Below, piece by piece: positions 50,064-61,575 of a DNA stretch of 64,000 nt. The DNA is from Enterobacter cloacae. GTDB taxonomy: Bacteria > Pseudomonadota > Gammaproteobacteria > Enterobacterales > Enterobacteriaceae. Every line of letters starts with the position of its first letter. Within the stretch, counting starts at the first letter, position 1. Under the pieces are notes generated by a model. That model had not been told where the DNA came from. It ran no database searches and worked only from the letters and a program-made list of their open reading frames with translations. The translations under genes were made by a program, and so were the position numbers. The DNA is taken from NCBI RefSeq assembly GCF_013375935.1, contig NZ_CP056117.1:4030001-4094000 (forward strand). The letters run 5' to 3'.

Positions 50064-50702
50064 CTAGCGCACGCGGATCCCTTCGATAATCATCCGCTGC
50101 ACGTTTTCGAGGGTGCTCTGGAAAAACGCCTCGTCCTGGAGCGTTTTTCCGGTTACCGCCTCAACCTGGGCCGCGAAGTCAGCGTAATGCTGGGTTGAGG
50201 CCCAAATCATAAAGATCAGGTGCTGCGGATCGACGGGGGCCAGCTTGCCGCTGGCGACCCATCCGGCAATAATCGCCGATTTATCGCCCACCAGCTGCTT
50301 TAAATCCCCCGTCAGCTCGGCCTGCAGCAGCGGCGCGCCCTGCAGCATCTCCAGACAGAACAGCCGCGAGGCCTGCGGATAATCGCGCGATACCTCCAGC
50401 TTCAGGCGAATGTACTCCCCGATTGCCACCAGAGGAGCCAGCTCTTCGCGAAACGCCTTAAGCGGCGCAAGCCAGATATCCAGGATCTGCTGCATCACGG
50501 CCACGTACAGCGCCTCTTTCGACGGGTAGTAGTAGAGCAGATTGGTTTTGGACACCCTGGCCTGCTCCGCCACCTGCTCAAGGCGCGTGCCGTGAATGCC
50601 AAACTGCGAAAACGTCTCCAGCGCGGCGCTGAGGATCGCCTGCTTCTTGGCGCTCACCGCCTGCGAACGTTTACCGGGTGTTTTCACTGCGCCTTGCGTC
50701 AT
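50064..50702 (-). CDS. rutR: TetR-family regulator RutR
   Basis: The 212-residue TetR-type repressor has an N-terminal helix-turn-helix (residues ~20-65: ILSAALETFSQFGIHGTRLEQ and VSKTNLLYYYPSKEALY). It matches E. coli RutR, which binds uracil and thymine and controls rut, carAB and other pyrimidine genes. It is divergent from rutA; a RutR-like operator is in the interval. Last codons converge on the LprI gene across palindrome C. Confidence 0.96.
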   Translation of the reverse strand: MTQGAVKTPGKRSQAVSAKKQAILSAALETFSQFGIHGTRLEQVAEQARVSKTNLLYYYPSKEALYVAVMQQILDIWLAPLKAFREELAPLVAIGEYIRLKLEVSRDYPQASRLFCLEMLQGAPLLQAELTGDLKQLVGDKSAIIAGWVASGKLAPVDPQHLIFMIWASTQHYADFAAQVEAVTGKTLQDEAFFQSTLENVQRMIIEGIRVR

Positions 50703-50766
50703 TTCCGCTCTCCATTTTCTTTTCTGCGCTCAGCATAGCAAAAGCCCCGTCTCGCCACGACCCTGT

Positions 50767-50781
50767 GCACCCCCATCGCGC
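50767..50781 (+). promoter_or_regulatory. Possible NtrC enhancer site of rutA
   Basis: GCACCCCCATCGCGC approximates GCAC-N7-GTGC (one arm mismatch). It lies ~120 bp upstream of the sigma-54 promoter, a normal enhancer distance. Matches in only one arm are perfect. Confidence 0.45.
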
Positions 50782-50809
50782 ATGAGTGCCTGTTTTGTGT
50801 GCAATGTTT

Positions 50810-50825
50810 TTGACCATTCAGTCCA
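50810..50825 (+). promoter_or_regulatory. RutR operator upstream of rutA
   Basis: TTGACCATTCAGTCCA agrees with 13 of 16 positions of the E. coli RutR site TTGACCATTTGGTCAA. It is located between rutR and rutA upstream of the sigma-54 promoter. Confidence 0.75.
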
Positions 50826-50889
50826 CATTTAACCGTATCAAACCATCAACCCGTGATTAACACATTAATAACATAGCCATTTTCAAAAC

Positions 50890-50905
50890 TGGCACTCCCT
50901 TTGCA
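50890..50905 (+). promoter_or_regulatory. Sigma-54 promoter of rutA
   Basis: TGGCACTCCCTTTGCA is a perfect match to TGGCAC-N5-TTGCA. It lies 42 bp upstream of the rutA start. E. coli rut expression is NtrC- and sigma-54-dependent under nitrogen limitation. Confidence 0.95.
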
Positions 50906-50947
50906 AAACCCACTCTACACCTGCGACGTAATGAAGAGAGGTTCGTG

Positions 50948-52728
<1,781 letters not shown>

Positions 52729-52739
52729 GGAGAACCGCT

Positions 52740-53126
52740 ATGCCGAAATCCGTGATTATTCCGCCGGGCACCGGTACCCCGATTGCCCCCTTTGTCCCCG
52801 GCACGCTCGCCGACGGCGTGGTGTACGTTTCCGGCACGCTGCCGTTCGATAAAGACAACAGCGTGGTGTTCATCAACGACCCAAAGGCGCAAACCCGCCA
52901 CGTTCTGGAGACCATCAAATCCGTGATCGAAACGGCGGGTGGCACCATGGAGGACGTGACCTTCAACAGCATCTTTATCACCGACTGGAAAAACTACGCC
53001 GCGATTAACGAGGTCTATGCGGAGTTTTTCCCGGGCGATAAGCCGGCGCGGTTTTGCATCCAGTGCGGGCTGGTGAAGCCTGAGGCGCTGGTTGAAATTG
53101 CCACCGTTGCGCACATCGCGAAGTGA
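52740..53126 (+). CDS. rutC: 3-aminoacrylate deaminase RutC (RidA family)
   Basis: A 128-residue YjgF/YER057c/UK114 family protein with the trimer-fold motifs [18 protein letters not shown] and the conserved [14 protein letters not shown] near the end, including the substrate-binding Arg in PARFCIQCG. It helps remove toxic aminoacrylate in uracil breakdown. It starts 11 bp after rutB and ends 7 bp before rutD. Confidence 0.97.
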   Translation: MPKSVIIPPGTGTPIAPFVPGTLADGVVYVSGTLPFDKDNSVVFINDPKAQTRHVLETIKSVIETAGGTMEDVTFNSIFITDWKNYAAINEVYAEFFPGDKPARFCIQCGLVKPEALVEIATVAHIAK

Positions 53127-53133
53127 GGCGGTC

Positions 53134-53934
53134 ATGAAGCTGACCCTTTCACCGCCGCCCTTTGAGGGCGCACCCGTGGTGGTGCTGATTGCCGGGCTCG
53201 GCGGCTGCGGAAGCTACTGGCTGCCCCAGCTCGCCGCGCTGGAGCAGGAGTATCAGGTGGTGTGCTACGACCAGCGGGGCACGGGGAATAACCCGGCTAC
53301 CCTGCCGGAAGGGTATACCCTCGCGCAGATGGCTGACGAGCTGGCGCAGGCGCTGGCCGCCGCCGGTATCACCCGCTACTGCGCGGTCGGCCACGCGCTG
53401 GGGGCGCTGGTCGGCATGCAGCTGGCGCTCGACAGGCCTGATGCGCTCATCGCGCTGGTTTGCGTCAACGGCTGGCTCGCCCTCCATGACCATACCCGCC
53501 GCTGCTTTAGCGTTCGCGAACGTCTGCTGCAGGCGGGCGGCGCGCGGGCGTGGGTCGAGGCGCAGCCGCTGTTTCTCTATCCCGCAGGCTGGATGGCCGC
53601 CCACGCCCCGCGCCTGGAGGCCGAAGAGGCGCTGGCGCTGGCCCATTTTCAGGGCGAAGCCAACCTGTTGCGCAGGCTTAACGCGCTGAAACAGGCCGAC
53701 TTCAGCCGCCACGCCGCACGCGTTCGCTGCCCGGTGCAGATTATCTGCTCCACCGACGATCTGCTGGTGCCGTCCGTCTGCTCAGCTGAACTGCGCGCCG
53801 CCCTACCGCACGCCCACAAAACGGCCATGCGTCAGGGCGGGCACGCCTGCAACGTCACCGAGCCGGACGCCTTTAACACCCTGCTGATGAACGGGCTTGC
53901 CAGCCTGCTGCACAGCCCAGAACCCGCTTTATAA
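53134..53934 (+). CDS. rutD: Putative aminoacrylate hydrolase RutD
   Basis: A 266-residue alpha/beta hydrolase. The nucleophile elbow reads [14 protein letters not shown] (GHALG), lacking the usual serine at that position, as seen in E. coli RutD. Asp in STDDLLVPS and His in [13 protein letters not shown] complete the typical positions. It speeds spontaneous aminoacrylate hydrolysis to malonic semialdehyde. Start 53134 matches E. coli; an upstream in-frame start overlaps rutC. Confidence 0.96.
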   Translation: MKLTLSPPPFEGAPVVVLIAGLGGCGSYWLPQLAALEQEYQVVCYDQRGTGNNPATLPEGYTLAQMADELAQALAAAGITRYCAVGHALGALVGMQLALDRPDALIALVCVNGWLALHDHTRRCFSVRERLLQAGGARAWVEAQPLFLYPAGWMAAHAPRLEAEEALALAHFQGEANLLRRLNALKQADFSRHAARVRCPVQIICSTDDLLVPSVCSAELRAALPHAHKTAMRQGGHACNVTEPDAFNTLLMNGLASLLHSPEPAL

Positions 53935-53943
53935 GGAGCTTTG

Positions 53944-54534
53944 ATGAGCGAAGCCATTAGCCCCACCGCGCTGGAGACGCTGTTCACCGGCGCCCGCACC
54001 CACAACGGCTGGCTGGATATGCCGGTCAGCGACGAGACGCTGCGCGAGATTTACGACCTGATGAAGTGGGGGCCCACCTCCGCCAACTGTTCGCCGGCGC
54101 GCATCGTGTTTGTCCGCAGCCCGGAGGGCAAAGAGAAGCTGCGCCCGGCGCTCTCCAGCGGCAACCTGACGAAAACGCTTACCGCCCCCGTCACGGCGAT
54201 TGTCGCCTGGGACGGCGAATTTTATGAGCGCCTGCCCGAGCTGTTCCCGCACGGTGATGCCAGAAGCTGGTTTACCACCAGCCCGGCGCACGCCGAAGAG
54301 ACCGCCTTTCGCAATAGCTCAATGCAGGCCGCCTACCTTATTTTTGCCTGCCGCGCGCTCGGGCTCGACACCGGACCGATGTCCGGCTTTGACCGACAGA
54401 AAGTCGACGAGGCCTTTTTTACCGGCACGCTGCTTAAAAGCAACCTGCTGATCAACATCGGCTACGGCGACTCGCGCAGCGTTTACGGACGATTGCCGCG
54501 CCTGACCTTCGAAGACGCCTGCGGGCTGGCGTAA
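53944..54534 (+). CDS. rutE: Malonic semialdehyde reductase RutE
   Basis: A 196-residue nitroreductase-fold flavoprotein (starts [33 protein letters not shown] near residues 40-58 contains the FMN contacts). It reduces malonic semialdehyde to 3-hydroxypropionate, the end product of the pathway. The ATG at 53944 follows AAGGAG; a TTG one codon earlier is less likely. It lies 9 bp after rutD. Confidence 0.97.
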   Translation: MSEAISPTALETLFTGARTHNGWLDMPVSDETLREIYDLMKWGPTSANCSPARIVFVRSPEGKEKLRPALSSGNLTKTLTAPVTAIVAWDGEFYERLPELFPHGDARSWFTTSPAHAEETAFRNSSMQAAYLIFACRALGLDTGPMSGFDRQKVDEAFFTGTLLKSNLLINIGYGDSRSVYGRLPRLTFEDACGLA

Positions 54535-54542
54535 GGAAAACT

Positions 54543-55037
54543 ATGATGACACCTGATAAGCAAACCTTTCGCGACGCGATGGCCTGCGTGGGCGCCGCGG
54601 TTAATATCATCACCACCGACGGCCCGGCGGGCAGGGCGGGCTTTACCGCCAGCGCGGTGTGCAGCGTCACCGATTCACCGCCCACCCTGCTGGTGTGCCT
54701 GAACCGCGGCGCGTCCGTCTGGCCCACCTTTAGCGAAAACCGCACCCTGTGCGTTAACACGCTGAGCGCAGGGCAGGAGCCGCTCTCCAACCTGTTTGGC
54801 GGTAAAACGCCGATGGAGGATCGGTTTGCCGCCGCCCGCTGGCAGACGGGAGATACCGGCTGCCCGCGTCTGGAGAATGCACTCGCCTCGTTTGACTGCC
54901 GCATCAGCCAGGTGGTCAGCGTGGGCACCCACGACATTCTGTTTTGCGACATTGCATCAATCGTTCGCCACCCCGCCCCGCAGGGGCTGGTGTGGTTTGA
55001 CCGCGGCTACCACGCCCTTATGCGCCCCGCCTGTTAA
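54543..55037 (+). CDS. rutF: FMN reductase RutF
   Basis: A 164-residue flavin reductase domain protein (conserved [20 protein letters not shown] and [14 protein letters not shown]). It supplies reduced FMN to RutA, using NADH. The ATG is 54543 or 54546, after AAGG. It is eight bases after rutE, 21 before rutG. Confidence 0.97.
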   Translation: MMTPDKQTFRDAMACVGAAVNIITTDGPAGRAGFTASAVCSVTDSPPTLLVCLNRGASVWPTFSENRTLCVNTLSAGQEPLSNLFGGKTPMEDRFAAARWQTGDTGCPRLENALASFDCRISQVVSVGTHDILFCDIASIVRHPAPQGLVWFDRGYHALMRPAC

Positions 55038-55058
55038 CCCGCCTTAAGGAGGCAGAAC

Positions 55059-56381
55059 ATGTTCGGATTTCCCCACTGGCAGTTGAAATCGACCTCCACT
55101 GAAGCAGGCGTGGTCGCGCCGGATGAAAGGCTCCCGCTCGGGCAGACGATGGTGATGGGCGTTCAGCACGCGGTTGCGATGTTTGGCGCTACGGTGCTGA
55201 TGCCCATGCTGATGGGGCTGGATCCTAACCTCTCCATTTTGATGTCGGGTATCGGTACCCTGCTGTTCTTTTTTGTCACCGGCGGGCGCGTGCCCAGCTA
55301 CCTTGGATCCAGCGCGGCGTTTGTTGGCGTGGTGATCGCCACCACCGGGTTTAACGGCCAGGGGATCAACCCCAACCTGAGCGTCGCCCTCGGCGGCATC
55401 ATCGCCTGCGGGCTGGTCTATACCCTGATCGGTCTGGTGGTGATGAAGATTGGTACGCGCTGGATAGAGCGGATGATGCCCCCCGTCGTGACCGGCGCGG
55501 TGGTGATGGCGATTGGCCTTAACCTCGCGCCGATTGCGGTGAAAAGCGTTTCCGGCTCGCCGTTTGAGAGCTGGATGGCGGTAATTACCGTGCTGTGCAT
55601 CGGCGTGGTCGCGGTCTTTACCCGCGGGATGATCCAGCGGCTGCTGATCCTGATCGGGCTGATTGTTGCCTGCCTGGCTTATGCTCTGCTGGCGAATGGT
55701 CTGGGTCTGGGCAAACCGGTAGATTTTACCCTGCTGCATCAGGCGGCCTGGTTCGGCCTGCCGCAGATAACGTCCCCCACCTTTAACGCCCAGGCGATGA
55801 TGCTGATCGCGCCCGTGGCGGTCATTCTGGTCGCTGAGAACCTGGGCCACCTGAAGGCGGTTGCGGGGATGACCGGGCGCAATATGGATCCGTACATGGG
55901 GCGCGCGTTCGTCGGTGACGGGCTGGCGACCATGCTTTCCGGCTCGGTCGGCGGGAGCGGCGTCACCACCTACGCGGAAAATATCGGCGTTATGGCAGTG
56001 ACCAAAGTCTACTCCACGCTGGTCTTCGTGGCGGCGGCAGCCATCGCGGTGCTGCTCGGCTTTTCACCAAAATTCGGCGCGCTTATCCATACCATCCCCT
56101 CCCCGGTGATTGGCGGCGCATCGATTGTGGTATTTGGCCTGATTGCCGTCGCCGGGGCGCGTATCTGGGTGCAGAACCACGTCGATCTGAGTCAGAACGG
56201 TAACCTCATCATGGTGGCGGTGACGCTGGTGCTGGGGGCGGGTGATTTCGCCCTGACGCTGGGCGGGTTTACGGTTGGCGGGATCGGCACGGCGACCTTC
56301 GGCGCGATCCTGCTTAACGCCCTGCTTAGCCGACGCGACGTGGCCGTGCCGCAGGGTAAGGTTGTGCGTCAGGAGCCGTGA
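55059..56381 (+). CDS. rutG: Pyrimidine permease RutG
   Basis: A 440-residue NCS2-family transporter with about twelve to fourteen membrane segments. The family QH motif GVQHAVAMFGATVL is near residues 32-45 and the substrate-region sequence AENLGHLKAVAGMTGRN lies near residue 264. It imports uracil and thymine (and xanthine weakly in E. coli). AAGGAGG precedes the ATG. Last gene of the rut operon. Confidence 0.97.
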   Translation: MFGFPHWQLKSTSTEAGVVAPDERLPLGQTMVMGVQHAVAMFGATVLMPMLMGLDPNLSILMSGIGTLLFFFVTGGRVPSYLGSSAAFVGVVIATTGFNGQGINPNLSVALGGIIACGLVYTLIGLVVMKIGTRWIERMMPPVVTGAVVMAIGLNLAPIAVKSVSGSPFESWMAVITVLCIGVVAVFTRGMIQRLLILIGLIVACLAYALLANGLGLGKPVDFTLLHQAAWFGLPQITSPTFNAQAMMLIAPVAVILVAENLGHLKAVAGMTGRNMDPYMGRAFVGDGLATMLSGSVGGSGVTTYAENIGVMAVTKVYSTLVFVAAAAIAVLLGFSPKFGALIHTIPSPVIGGASIVVFGLIAVAGARIWVQNHVDLSQNGNLIMVAVTLVLGAGDFALTLGGFTVGGIGTATFGAILLNALLSRRDVAVPQGKVVRQEP

Positions 56382-56453
56382 CATTCTGTGTCGGGTAACG
56401 GCTATGCCTTACCCGACCAGTCCGTTACGTAAGTTCAGCAGAAGGTAACGCGA

Positions 56454-56978
56454 TCATTCTTGCTCAAATAATCGTTCGATAGATTTTGTGGGAAAGAACA
56501 GAGCGTTGCTGTTTTCTCCCTTCAGCGGGATAAAACCCTGCTTCAGATAAAACCTTTGCGCCTGTTCATTCAGGGCATCCACAAATATTCCGTGTACACC
56601 CACGGCCTGCGATGCCAGATACACCACTCGCATAGCGTGTGCAACAAGGGTTGTTCCCCACTCGTTTCCCTGGAGTGCTTTATGTATGGCGAGACGTCCC
56701 AGCGTCACGCTAGGTACGTTGCTGTAAGGGATGCGACGCTGCTGAGTGCTGGACGGAAGCATCGTTTTTTCAAAGCAGCTTCCGGATAACGTGTAATAGC
56801 CCAGGACGTGTGGACGGTGGCGTTCTTTAAGCAGGTAGCCTCGTAAAATACGTCCGTTATGCTGACGCACCAGATGTTCTTTAAGAAAGGTGTTGAGCGA
56901 GGGTTCACCACAATCGAAATCCTCGAAATTATAATCGGTTCCCTCTGACAGCATTTCGATCGTGAGATTGACCACCAC
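56454..56978 (-). CDS. GNAT-family toxin of TacT/AtaT type
   Basis: A 174-residue GCN5-type acetyltransferase. The start is GTG at 56978, three bases after the antitoxin stop and six after GGAG; an ATG at 56954 is an alternative. The acetyl-CoA-binding segment VTLGRLAIHKALQGNEWGTTLVAHAM (residues ~90-115) and the active-site Tyr region EQAQRFYLKQGF (~145-156) are typical of TacT/AtaT toxins that acetylate the amino group of charged tRNA. Function inferred from the family and the adjacent RHH antitoxin. Confidence 0.9.
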   Translation of the reverse strand: MVVNLTIEMLSEGTDYNFEDFDCGEPSLNTFLKEHLVRQHNGRILRGYLLKERHRPHVLGYYTLSGSCFEKTMLPSSTQQRRIPYSNVPSVTLGRLAIHKALQGNEWGTTLVAHAMRVVYLASQAVGVHGIFVDALNEQAQRFYLKQGFIPLKGENSNALFFPTKSIERLFEQE

Positions 56979-56981
56979 GCT

Positions 56982-57263
56982 TCACTCCATGTTACGAAGA
57001 CGTTCTGCCGCTCGCTTCAGCCGTTCATTTGGCTCTGGCGGATTGTCGATGGCATCCATCACCGCATTCCATGATGCTTCGTTTAATACGAGACGCCGAT
57101 GCTGTTCGATGACTTCTGCAGCGCGCTCCGACGCGCTGTTCACCATAAACTGGGTGATCGTTTGATTGGTCATCGCCGCCGCTTCTTCAATCATAGTTTT
57201 GTCTTCGTCCGTTAAGCGAAGATCGATACGCTGTTTTTTAAGTGCTGGCATGATGTCTTTCAT
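56982..57263 (-). CDS. DUF1778 ribbon-helix-helix antitoxin (TacA-like)
   Basis: A 93-residue (or 89 from ATG 57251) antitoxin. The N-terminal ribbon-helix-helix runs through KKQRIDLRLTDEDKTMIEE; the C-terminal helical tail (LNEASWNAVMDAIDNPPEPNE) is the toxin-binding segment of DUF1778/TacA proteins. It forms an operon with the GNAT toxin and should repress it from the operator at 57266. The nearer ATG at 57251 leaves more space from the promoter and is equally possible. Confidence 0.92.
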   Translation of the reverse strand: MKDIMPALKKQRIDLRLTDEDKTMIEEAAAMTNQTITQFMVNSASERAAEVIEQHRRLVLNEASWNAVMDAIDNPPEPNERLKRAAERLRNME

Positions 57264-57265
57264 CG

Positions 57266-57286
57266 TGTACGGTATTCATCCGTACA
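57266..57286. promoter_or_regulatory. Operator palindrome of the toxin-antitoxin operon
   Basis: TGTACGG-TATTCAT-CCGTACA: perfect 7-bp arms around a 7-bp spacer, just upstream of the antitoxin start and overlapping the predicted transcription start. Confidence 0.8.
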
Positions 57287-57287
57287 T

Positions 57288-57316
57288 ATCGTAGGTAAAG
57301 CCGCGCTTTTTTTCAA
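57288..57316 (-). promoter_or_regulatory. Promoter of the toxin-antitoxin operon
   Basis: Minus strand: -35 TTGAAA (57316-57311), 17 bp, -10 TACGAT (57293-57288). The start site near 57281 would lie in the operator palindrome, consistent with autorepression. Confidence 0.75.
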
Positions 57317-57324
57317 TCAAAACC

Positions 57325-58230
57325 TTACTCCACGGTCAAATCGCTGGCTTCAGTCCTACGCTTTTTGAGTTTGAGCTCGCTAACCAGCACCCCGGCAATA
57401 ATAAACGCCCCGCCTAACAGCGCCAGCAGCGGCAGACGCTCGCCGGCGATACGTCCGAAAATACCGGCCCATACCGGCTCTCCGGTATAAATGACCGTCG
57501 CGCGGGTCGGAGATACGCTGCGCTGCGCCCAGTTCATGGTGACCTGAATGATGGCGCTGAAAATGCCCAGCCCCAGCGCCACCACGATAAGCCCGGTGGA
57601 CATCGGCGGGACGGACTCCCCTGCCGGCACCATCGTCGCGAACGCCACCAGCGATGCGGTGGCAAGCTGCACGACCGTGACGCGCTTGACGTCCACCTTT
57701 CCCGCCCAGGCGCTAATCAGAATGATTTCCGCCGCAATGGCAACGGCGCCCACCAGGGTGATGATCTCGCCCGGCCCCAGCGCCAGCAGGTTATTTTCCG
57801 GCCCGGCTAGCAGGAGCAGACCGATAAACGCCAGCACGATGCCGATGCACGACATCAGGCCCGGTATTCTGCCCAAGCACAGCCACTGCAGCAGCGGCAC
57901 CAGCGGCACGTACATGGCGGTGATGAAGGCCGATTTACTGCTGGAGATAGACTGGAGCCCCCACGTTTGCAGGCTGTAGCCCATGGCGATTGCCACACCA
58001 ATGGCGACACCCGCCTTAAGCTCACGGAGGGTCAGCCCGCGCAGGGTTTTAAGGGATATAAGCGCCACGGCAATCGCCGCCGTTGCGAAGCGCAGCCCGA
58101 CAAAGAAAAACGGATCGCTCATCGTGACCGCGCACTGAACAGCGAGAAACGTTCCGCCCCAGAACATGGTGATCAGAATAAGAATGGCTTCCTGAGGCTT
58201 AATGGAGAAGGTAAAACGAGAAGCGGACAT
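57325..58230 (-). CDS. EamA/DMT-family transporter
   Basis: A 301-residue membrane protein with ten predicted helices in two EamA repeats (residues ~15-145 and ~160-290), with conserved FWGGTFLAVQ near the start and GEPVWAGIFGRIAGE near residue 250. Such DMT exporters move amino acids or other metabolites, but no substrate can be assigned. The last ~20 residues are basic and cytoplasmic. It follows the TA operon and lies between rutG and ymdF; K-12 lacks it here. Confidence 0.9.
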   Translation of the reverse strand: MSASRFTFSIKPQEAILILITMFWGGTFLAVQCAVTMSDPFFFVGLRFATAAIAVALISLKTLRGLTLRELKAGVAIGVAIAMGYSLQTWGLQSISSSKSAFITAMYVPLVPLLQWLCLGRIPGLMSCIGIVLAFIGLLLLAGPENNLLALGPGEIITLVGAVAIAAEIILISAWAGKVDVKRVTVVQLATASLVAFATMVPAGESVPPMSTGLIVVALGLGIFSAIIQVTMNWAQRSVSPTRATVIYTGEPVWAGIFGRIAGERLPLLALLGGAFIIAGVLVSELKLKKRRTEASDLTVE

Positions 58231-58299
58231 GGGGCACCGACGCTAAGAATCAAACCTGTAGTGTGCGATGCATCAGACGACAGTTCAATGTAGCAGGCA

Positions 58300-58326
58300 T
58301 AAAAAAACCGCCGGGAAACCCGGCGG
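58300..58326 (-). terminator. Terminator after ymdF
   Basis: Minus strand GCCGCCGGG-TTT-CCCGGCGGTTTTTTTA stem with T tract, 21 bp after the ymdF stop. Confidence 0.88.
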
Positions 58327-58346
58327 CAGGGAGTCAACCCGGCGTA

Positions 58347-58520
58347 CTACTTGTTGCTGCTGCCGTGGCTATTTTTACCCCCTTTTTTACCAGCCTCTGA
58401 CGCGCGCTGAGGGTCATTTTTAAAGTTACCCCCGCTGGACTGGCCACCTTTACGACCTGCTTCTGATGCTCTTTCACGGTCTTCAGCGAAATTACCTGAA
58501 CCACCACGATGGTTTGCCAT
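58347..58520 (-). CDS. ymdF: KGG-repeat stress protein YmdF (57 residues)
   Basis: A complete 57-codon frame from ATG 58520 (GGAGG eleven bases upstream: CTGGAGGTTCGAGATG) to TAG 58347. The product begins MANHRGGSGNFAEDRERAS and carries two copies of the stress-induced KGG motif (SEAGRKGGQSSGGNF and SEAGKKGGKNSHG). It is very hydrophilic. E. coli relatives YmdF and YciG are RpoS-linked and affect motility. A different frame on the same strand (58334-58597) is a shadow of this gene. Confidence 0.95.
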   Translation of the reverse strand: MANHRGGSGNFAEDRERASEAGRKGGQSSGGNFKNDPQRASEAGKKGGKNSHGSSNK

Positions 58521-59508
<988 letters not shown>

Positions 59509-59526
59509 CCCAACAGGAGGACAAGT

Positions 59527-59754
59527 ATGCCAACGCAAGAATCCAAGGCTCACCACGTGGGTGAATGGGCAAGTTTACGCAACACCTCTCCGGAGATTGC
59601 CGAAGCTATCTTTGAAGTCGCCAACTATGACGAAAAGCTGGCGGAGAAGATTTGGGAAGAAGGCAGTGATGAAGTGCTGGTTCGCGCCTTCGAGAAAACG
59701 GACAAAGACTCGCTCTTCTGGGGTGAGCAAACCATCGAACGTAAAAACGTCTGA
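59527..59754 (+). CDS. yccJ: YccJ family protein
   Basis: A 75-residue acidic protein matching E. coli YccJ (conserved [21 protein letters not shown]). Function unknown. It is co-transcribed with wrbA, 18 bp downstream, with AGGAGG before the ATG. Followed by a strong hairpin shared with the convergent agp gene. Confidence 0.95.
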   Translation: MPTQESKAHHVGEWASLRNTSPEIAEAIFEVANYDEKLAEKIWEEGSDEVLVRAFEKTDKDSLFWGEQTIERKNV

Positions 59755-59759
59755 ACGTT

Positions 59760-59785
59760 CCCCCCCGCTCCGGCGGGGGGTTTTC
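59760..59785 (+). terminator. Terminator after yccJ
   Basis: CCCCCCGC-TCCG-GCGGGGGG followed by TTTTCTTC; between the convergent yccJ and agp. Confidence 0.88.
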
Positions 59786-59787
59786 TT

Positions 59788-61029
59788 CTATTTCGCCGCG
59801 CTGTTCATTACCGCATTGAATTTATCGATCGGGCAGAAGCCGTTCGCATCCACCGGGCAACCCTTAAGCTCCAGCGTTACGCGCTGCGCGGGGGATTGCA
59901 GCGACAGCACGCTGGCGTTCCGCAGCTGGGCTGAACTCTGGTAGACATACTCAATTTTCATGAGCTCCCGACTGCTGTTTTTATCATGCCAGCGCTGGAA
60001 GACAATTTTGCCGCCGATCGGCGTCCGCTCCTGCTGGTCGTGCAGCTGATACGGTTTAAAATCCAGCGCCGTCAGCAGCGAGGCGATATTGGAGTCATGC
60101 CCCACCAGCAGGGTAATTTTTGGCGCTTTTGCCTGTCCGGTCACCAGCGCATTATCGATGTACTTCACCAGTGGTTTAGCGACGTTTTGCGCGACGTCCG
60201 TCGAGGTAAAGAGCGAGTCCTGATAGCCATTTTTCAGCTTCGACAGCACGCGCCACTGCTGATCGGTTTTGATCTCGCCCCAGGCCACCCGATCTGCCGG
60301 GAAACCTTCGTAATATTGCAGGGTGAAGGCGTCCACCAGCGAGTTACCTACCTTCAGCGGCCCGGACACGCCCGGCTCTTTTTGGTAGTCGGCGCTGAAG
60401 GTATCTTTCGCCTCCGTCAGGGAGCAGACTTTTTTCTCCCTGCAGGACGGCGAGTCGCTGTAGTTCGTCAGCTGTTCCAGCAGCCTGTAGCTTTCATCAA
60501 GCTGCATTTTCTGCCGCTCCGTCTCCATCGCCTTCAGCGCCTTCTCGCGAAACGCGGGGGAATCGTCGGTAATGACCGGATTGAAGGTAGGATCCATGGT
60601 GCCCATCTTTTCCTGATGATGTACGGGAACATCGCACCCCGGGAACGCGCCGGCGATAAAGAACTGCGCGGTCGCCACGGTGCGCTGCAGGCTGTTGGCG
60701 TAGGCATAAACGGTGTCCGCTGGCGGACATTCTCCCGTCTTCACCATCCCCTGCTCTGCCAGCCACTCGCGCATGTAGTGGCCCATATACACTTCCAGCA
60801 CGCCACCCTTGGTGGTCAGCTGGCCGCCAGGGACGTCCCACTCCGGCCACTGCTTCGGCGTGGACTGTTCCAGCACGCTGCCGTTGTTGGCGAGCGGCGC
60901 GCGCAGGTTGTGACGGCTCATTATCAGCACCTGCTGTAGCTGATATCCCTCAGGCGTCTCCTGGGCCTGTGCGCCCGTCGTTATGGAAAGCGTGCCCGCC
61001 ACGGCGACAGCAAGTAGTGCTCTTCTCAT
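59788..61029 (-). CDS. agp: Periplasmic glucose-1-phosphatase Agp
   Basis: This 413-residue histidine acid phosphatase has a signal peptide ([23 protein letters not shown] is the segment; cleavage after AQA), catalytic motif [10 protein letters not shown] (His ~40) and the late [10 protein letters not shown] (His-Asp). It hydrolyses glucose-1-phosphate in the periplasm and some phytate. Start at 61029 equals the E. coli length; upstream in-frame codons (to 61107) lack a signal sequence. Confidence 0.97.
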   Translation of the reverse strand: MRRALLAVAVAGTLSITTGAQAQETPEGYQLQQVLIMSRHNLRAPLANNGSVLEQSTPKQWPEWDVPGGQLTTKGGVLEVYMGHYMREWLAEQGMVKTGECPPADTVYAYANSLQRTVATAQFFIAGAFPGCDVPVHHQEKMGTMDPTFNPVITDDSPAFREKALKAMETERQKMQLDESYRLLEQLTNYSDSPSCREKKVCSLTEAKDTFSADYQKEPGVSGPLKVGNSLVDAFTLQYYEGFPADRVAWGEIKTDQQWRVLSKLKNGYQDSLFTSTDVAQNVAKPLVKYIDNALVTGQAKAPKITLLVGHDSNIASLLTALDFKPYQLHDQQERTPIGGKIVFQRWHDKNSSRELMKIEYVYQSSAQLRNASVLSLQSPAQRVTLELKGCPVDANGFCPIDKFNAVMNSAAK

Positions 61030-61115
61030 CCCTATTTCCTCACACGTTTTTATTGTTACGCGGAGTGTGACAGATCCGTGACGGTTTTTTCGGGAAGCAT
61101 TTCTCAAACTGATGA

Positions 61116-61475
61116 TTACCTGCCGAGACGATCGCCGTATTGTTCCACCCAGTCGGCCAGCGGGGAGAGGGCATTTTGCAGGGTTAGCCCCAGCCCGGTG
61201 ATTTGATACTCCACGCGCGGCGGGATTTCCGGGTAGACCGTCCGCGTTACCAGCCCGCGCTGCTCAAACAGGCGCAGCTGTTTCGTCAGCTCTTTTTGGG
61301 TGATGGGGGCCGCCGCACGCAGCAGATCGCCAAAACGTACGGGGGAATTGATCACAATCAGACGGTAGAGGATCGGGATTGCCCATTTACCGGAAATCAG
61401 GTTTACAAACTGCGTCATCGGACAGGCATGCACCGCCGATTTTTTTTCACAACACGCATTCAGCATTTCAGCCAT
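61116..61475 (-). CDS. HxlR-family transcriptional regulator
   Basis: A 119-residue winged-helix regulator of the HxlR type: the N-terminal Cys near [14 protein letters not shown], recognition region [22 protein letters not shown] (~residues 52-73), and the wing [16 protein letters not shown]. Some relatives sense electrophiles by thiol modification. It is divergent from an SDR gene in a 100-bp gap containing an inverted repeat, suggesting it controls that gene. There are extra cysteines CCEKK at the N-terminus that may respond to stress. Confidence 0.9.
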   Translation of the reverse strand: MAEMLNACCEKKSAVHACPMTQFVNLISGKWAIPILYRLIVINSPVRFGDLLRAAAPITQKELTKQLRLFEQRGLVTRTVYPEIPPRVEYQITGLGLTLQNALSPLADWVEQYGDRLGR

Positions 61476-61493
61476 ATCACACCTTTTGCCTCT

Positions 61494-61532
61494 TTAGTAT
61501 CCAATTGGTACCTGGTTTCCTTTCGATACTAA
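61494..61532. promoter_or_regulatory. Inverted repeat between HxlR and SDR genes (candidate operator)
   Basis: TTAGTATC at 61494-61501 and GATACTAA at 61525-61532 form 8-bp arms spaced by 23 bp, in the only divergent promoter region of the pair. Two helical turns plus (31 bp centre to centre) fits binding of regulators to the same DNA face. Confidence 0.55.
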
Positions 61533-61575
61533 CGTTTCTATAGTGCTTTCTCCAGAGACATTTCAGGAGAAGAAA

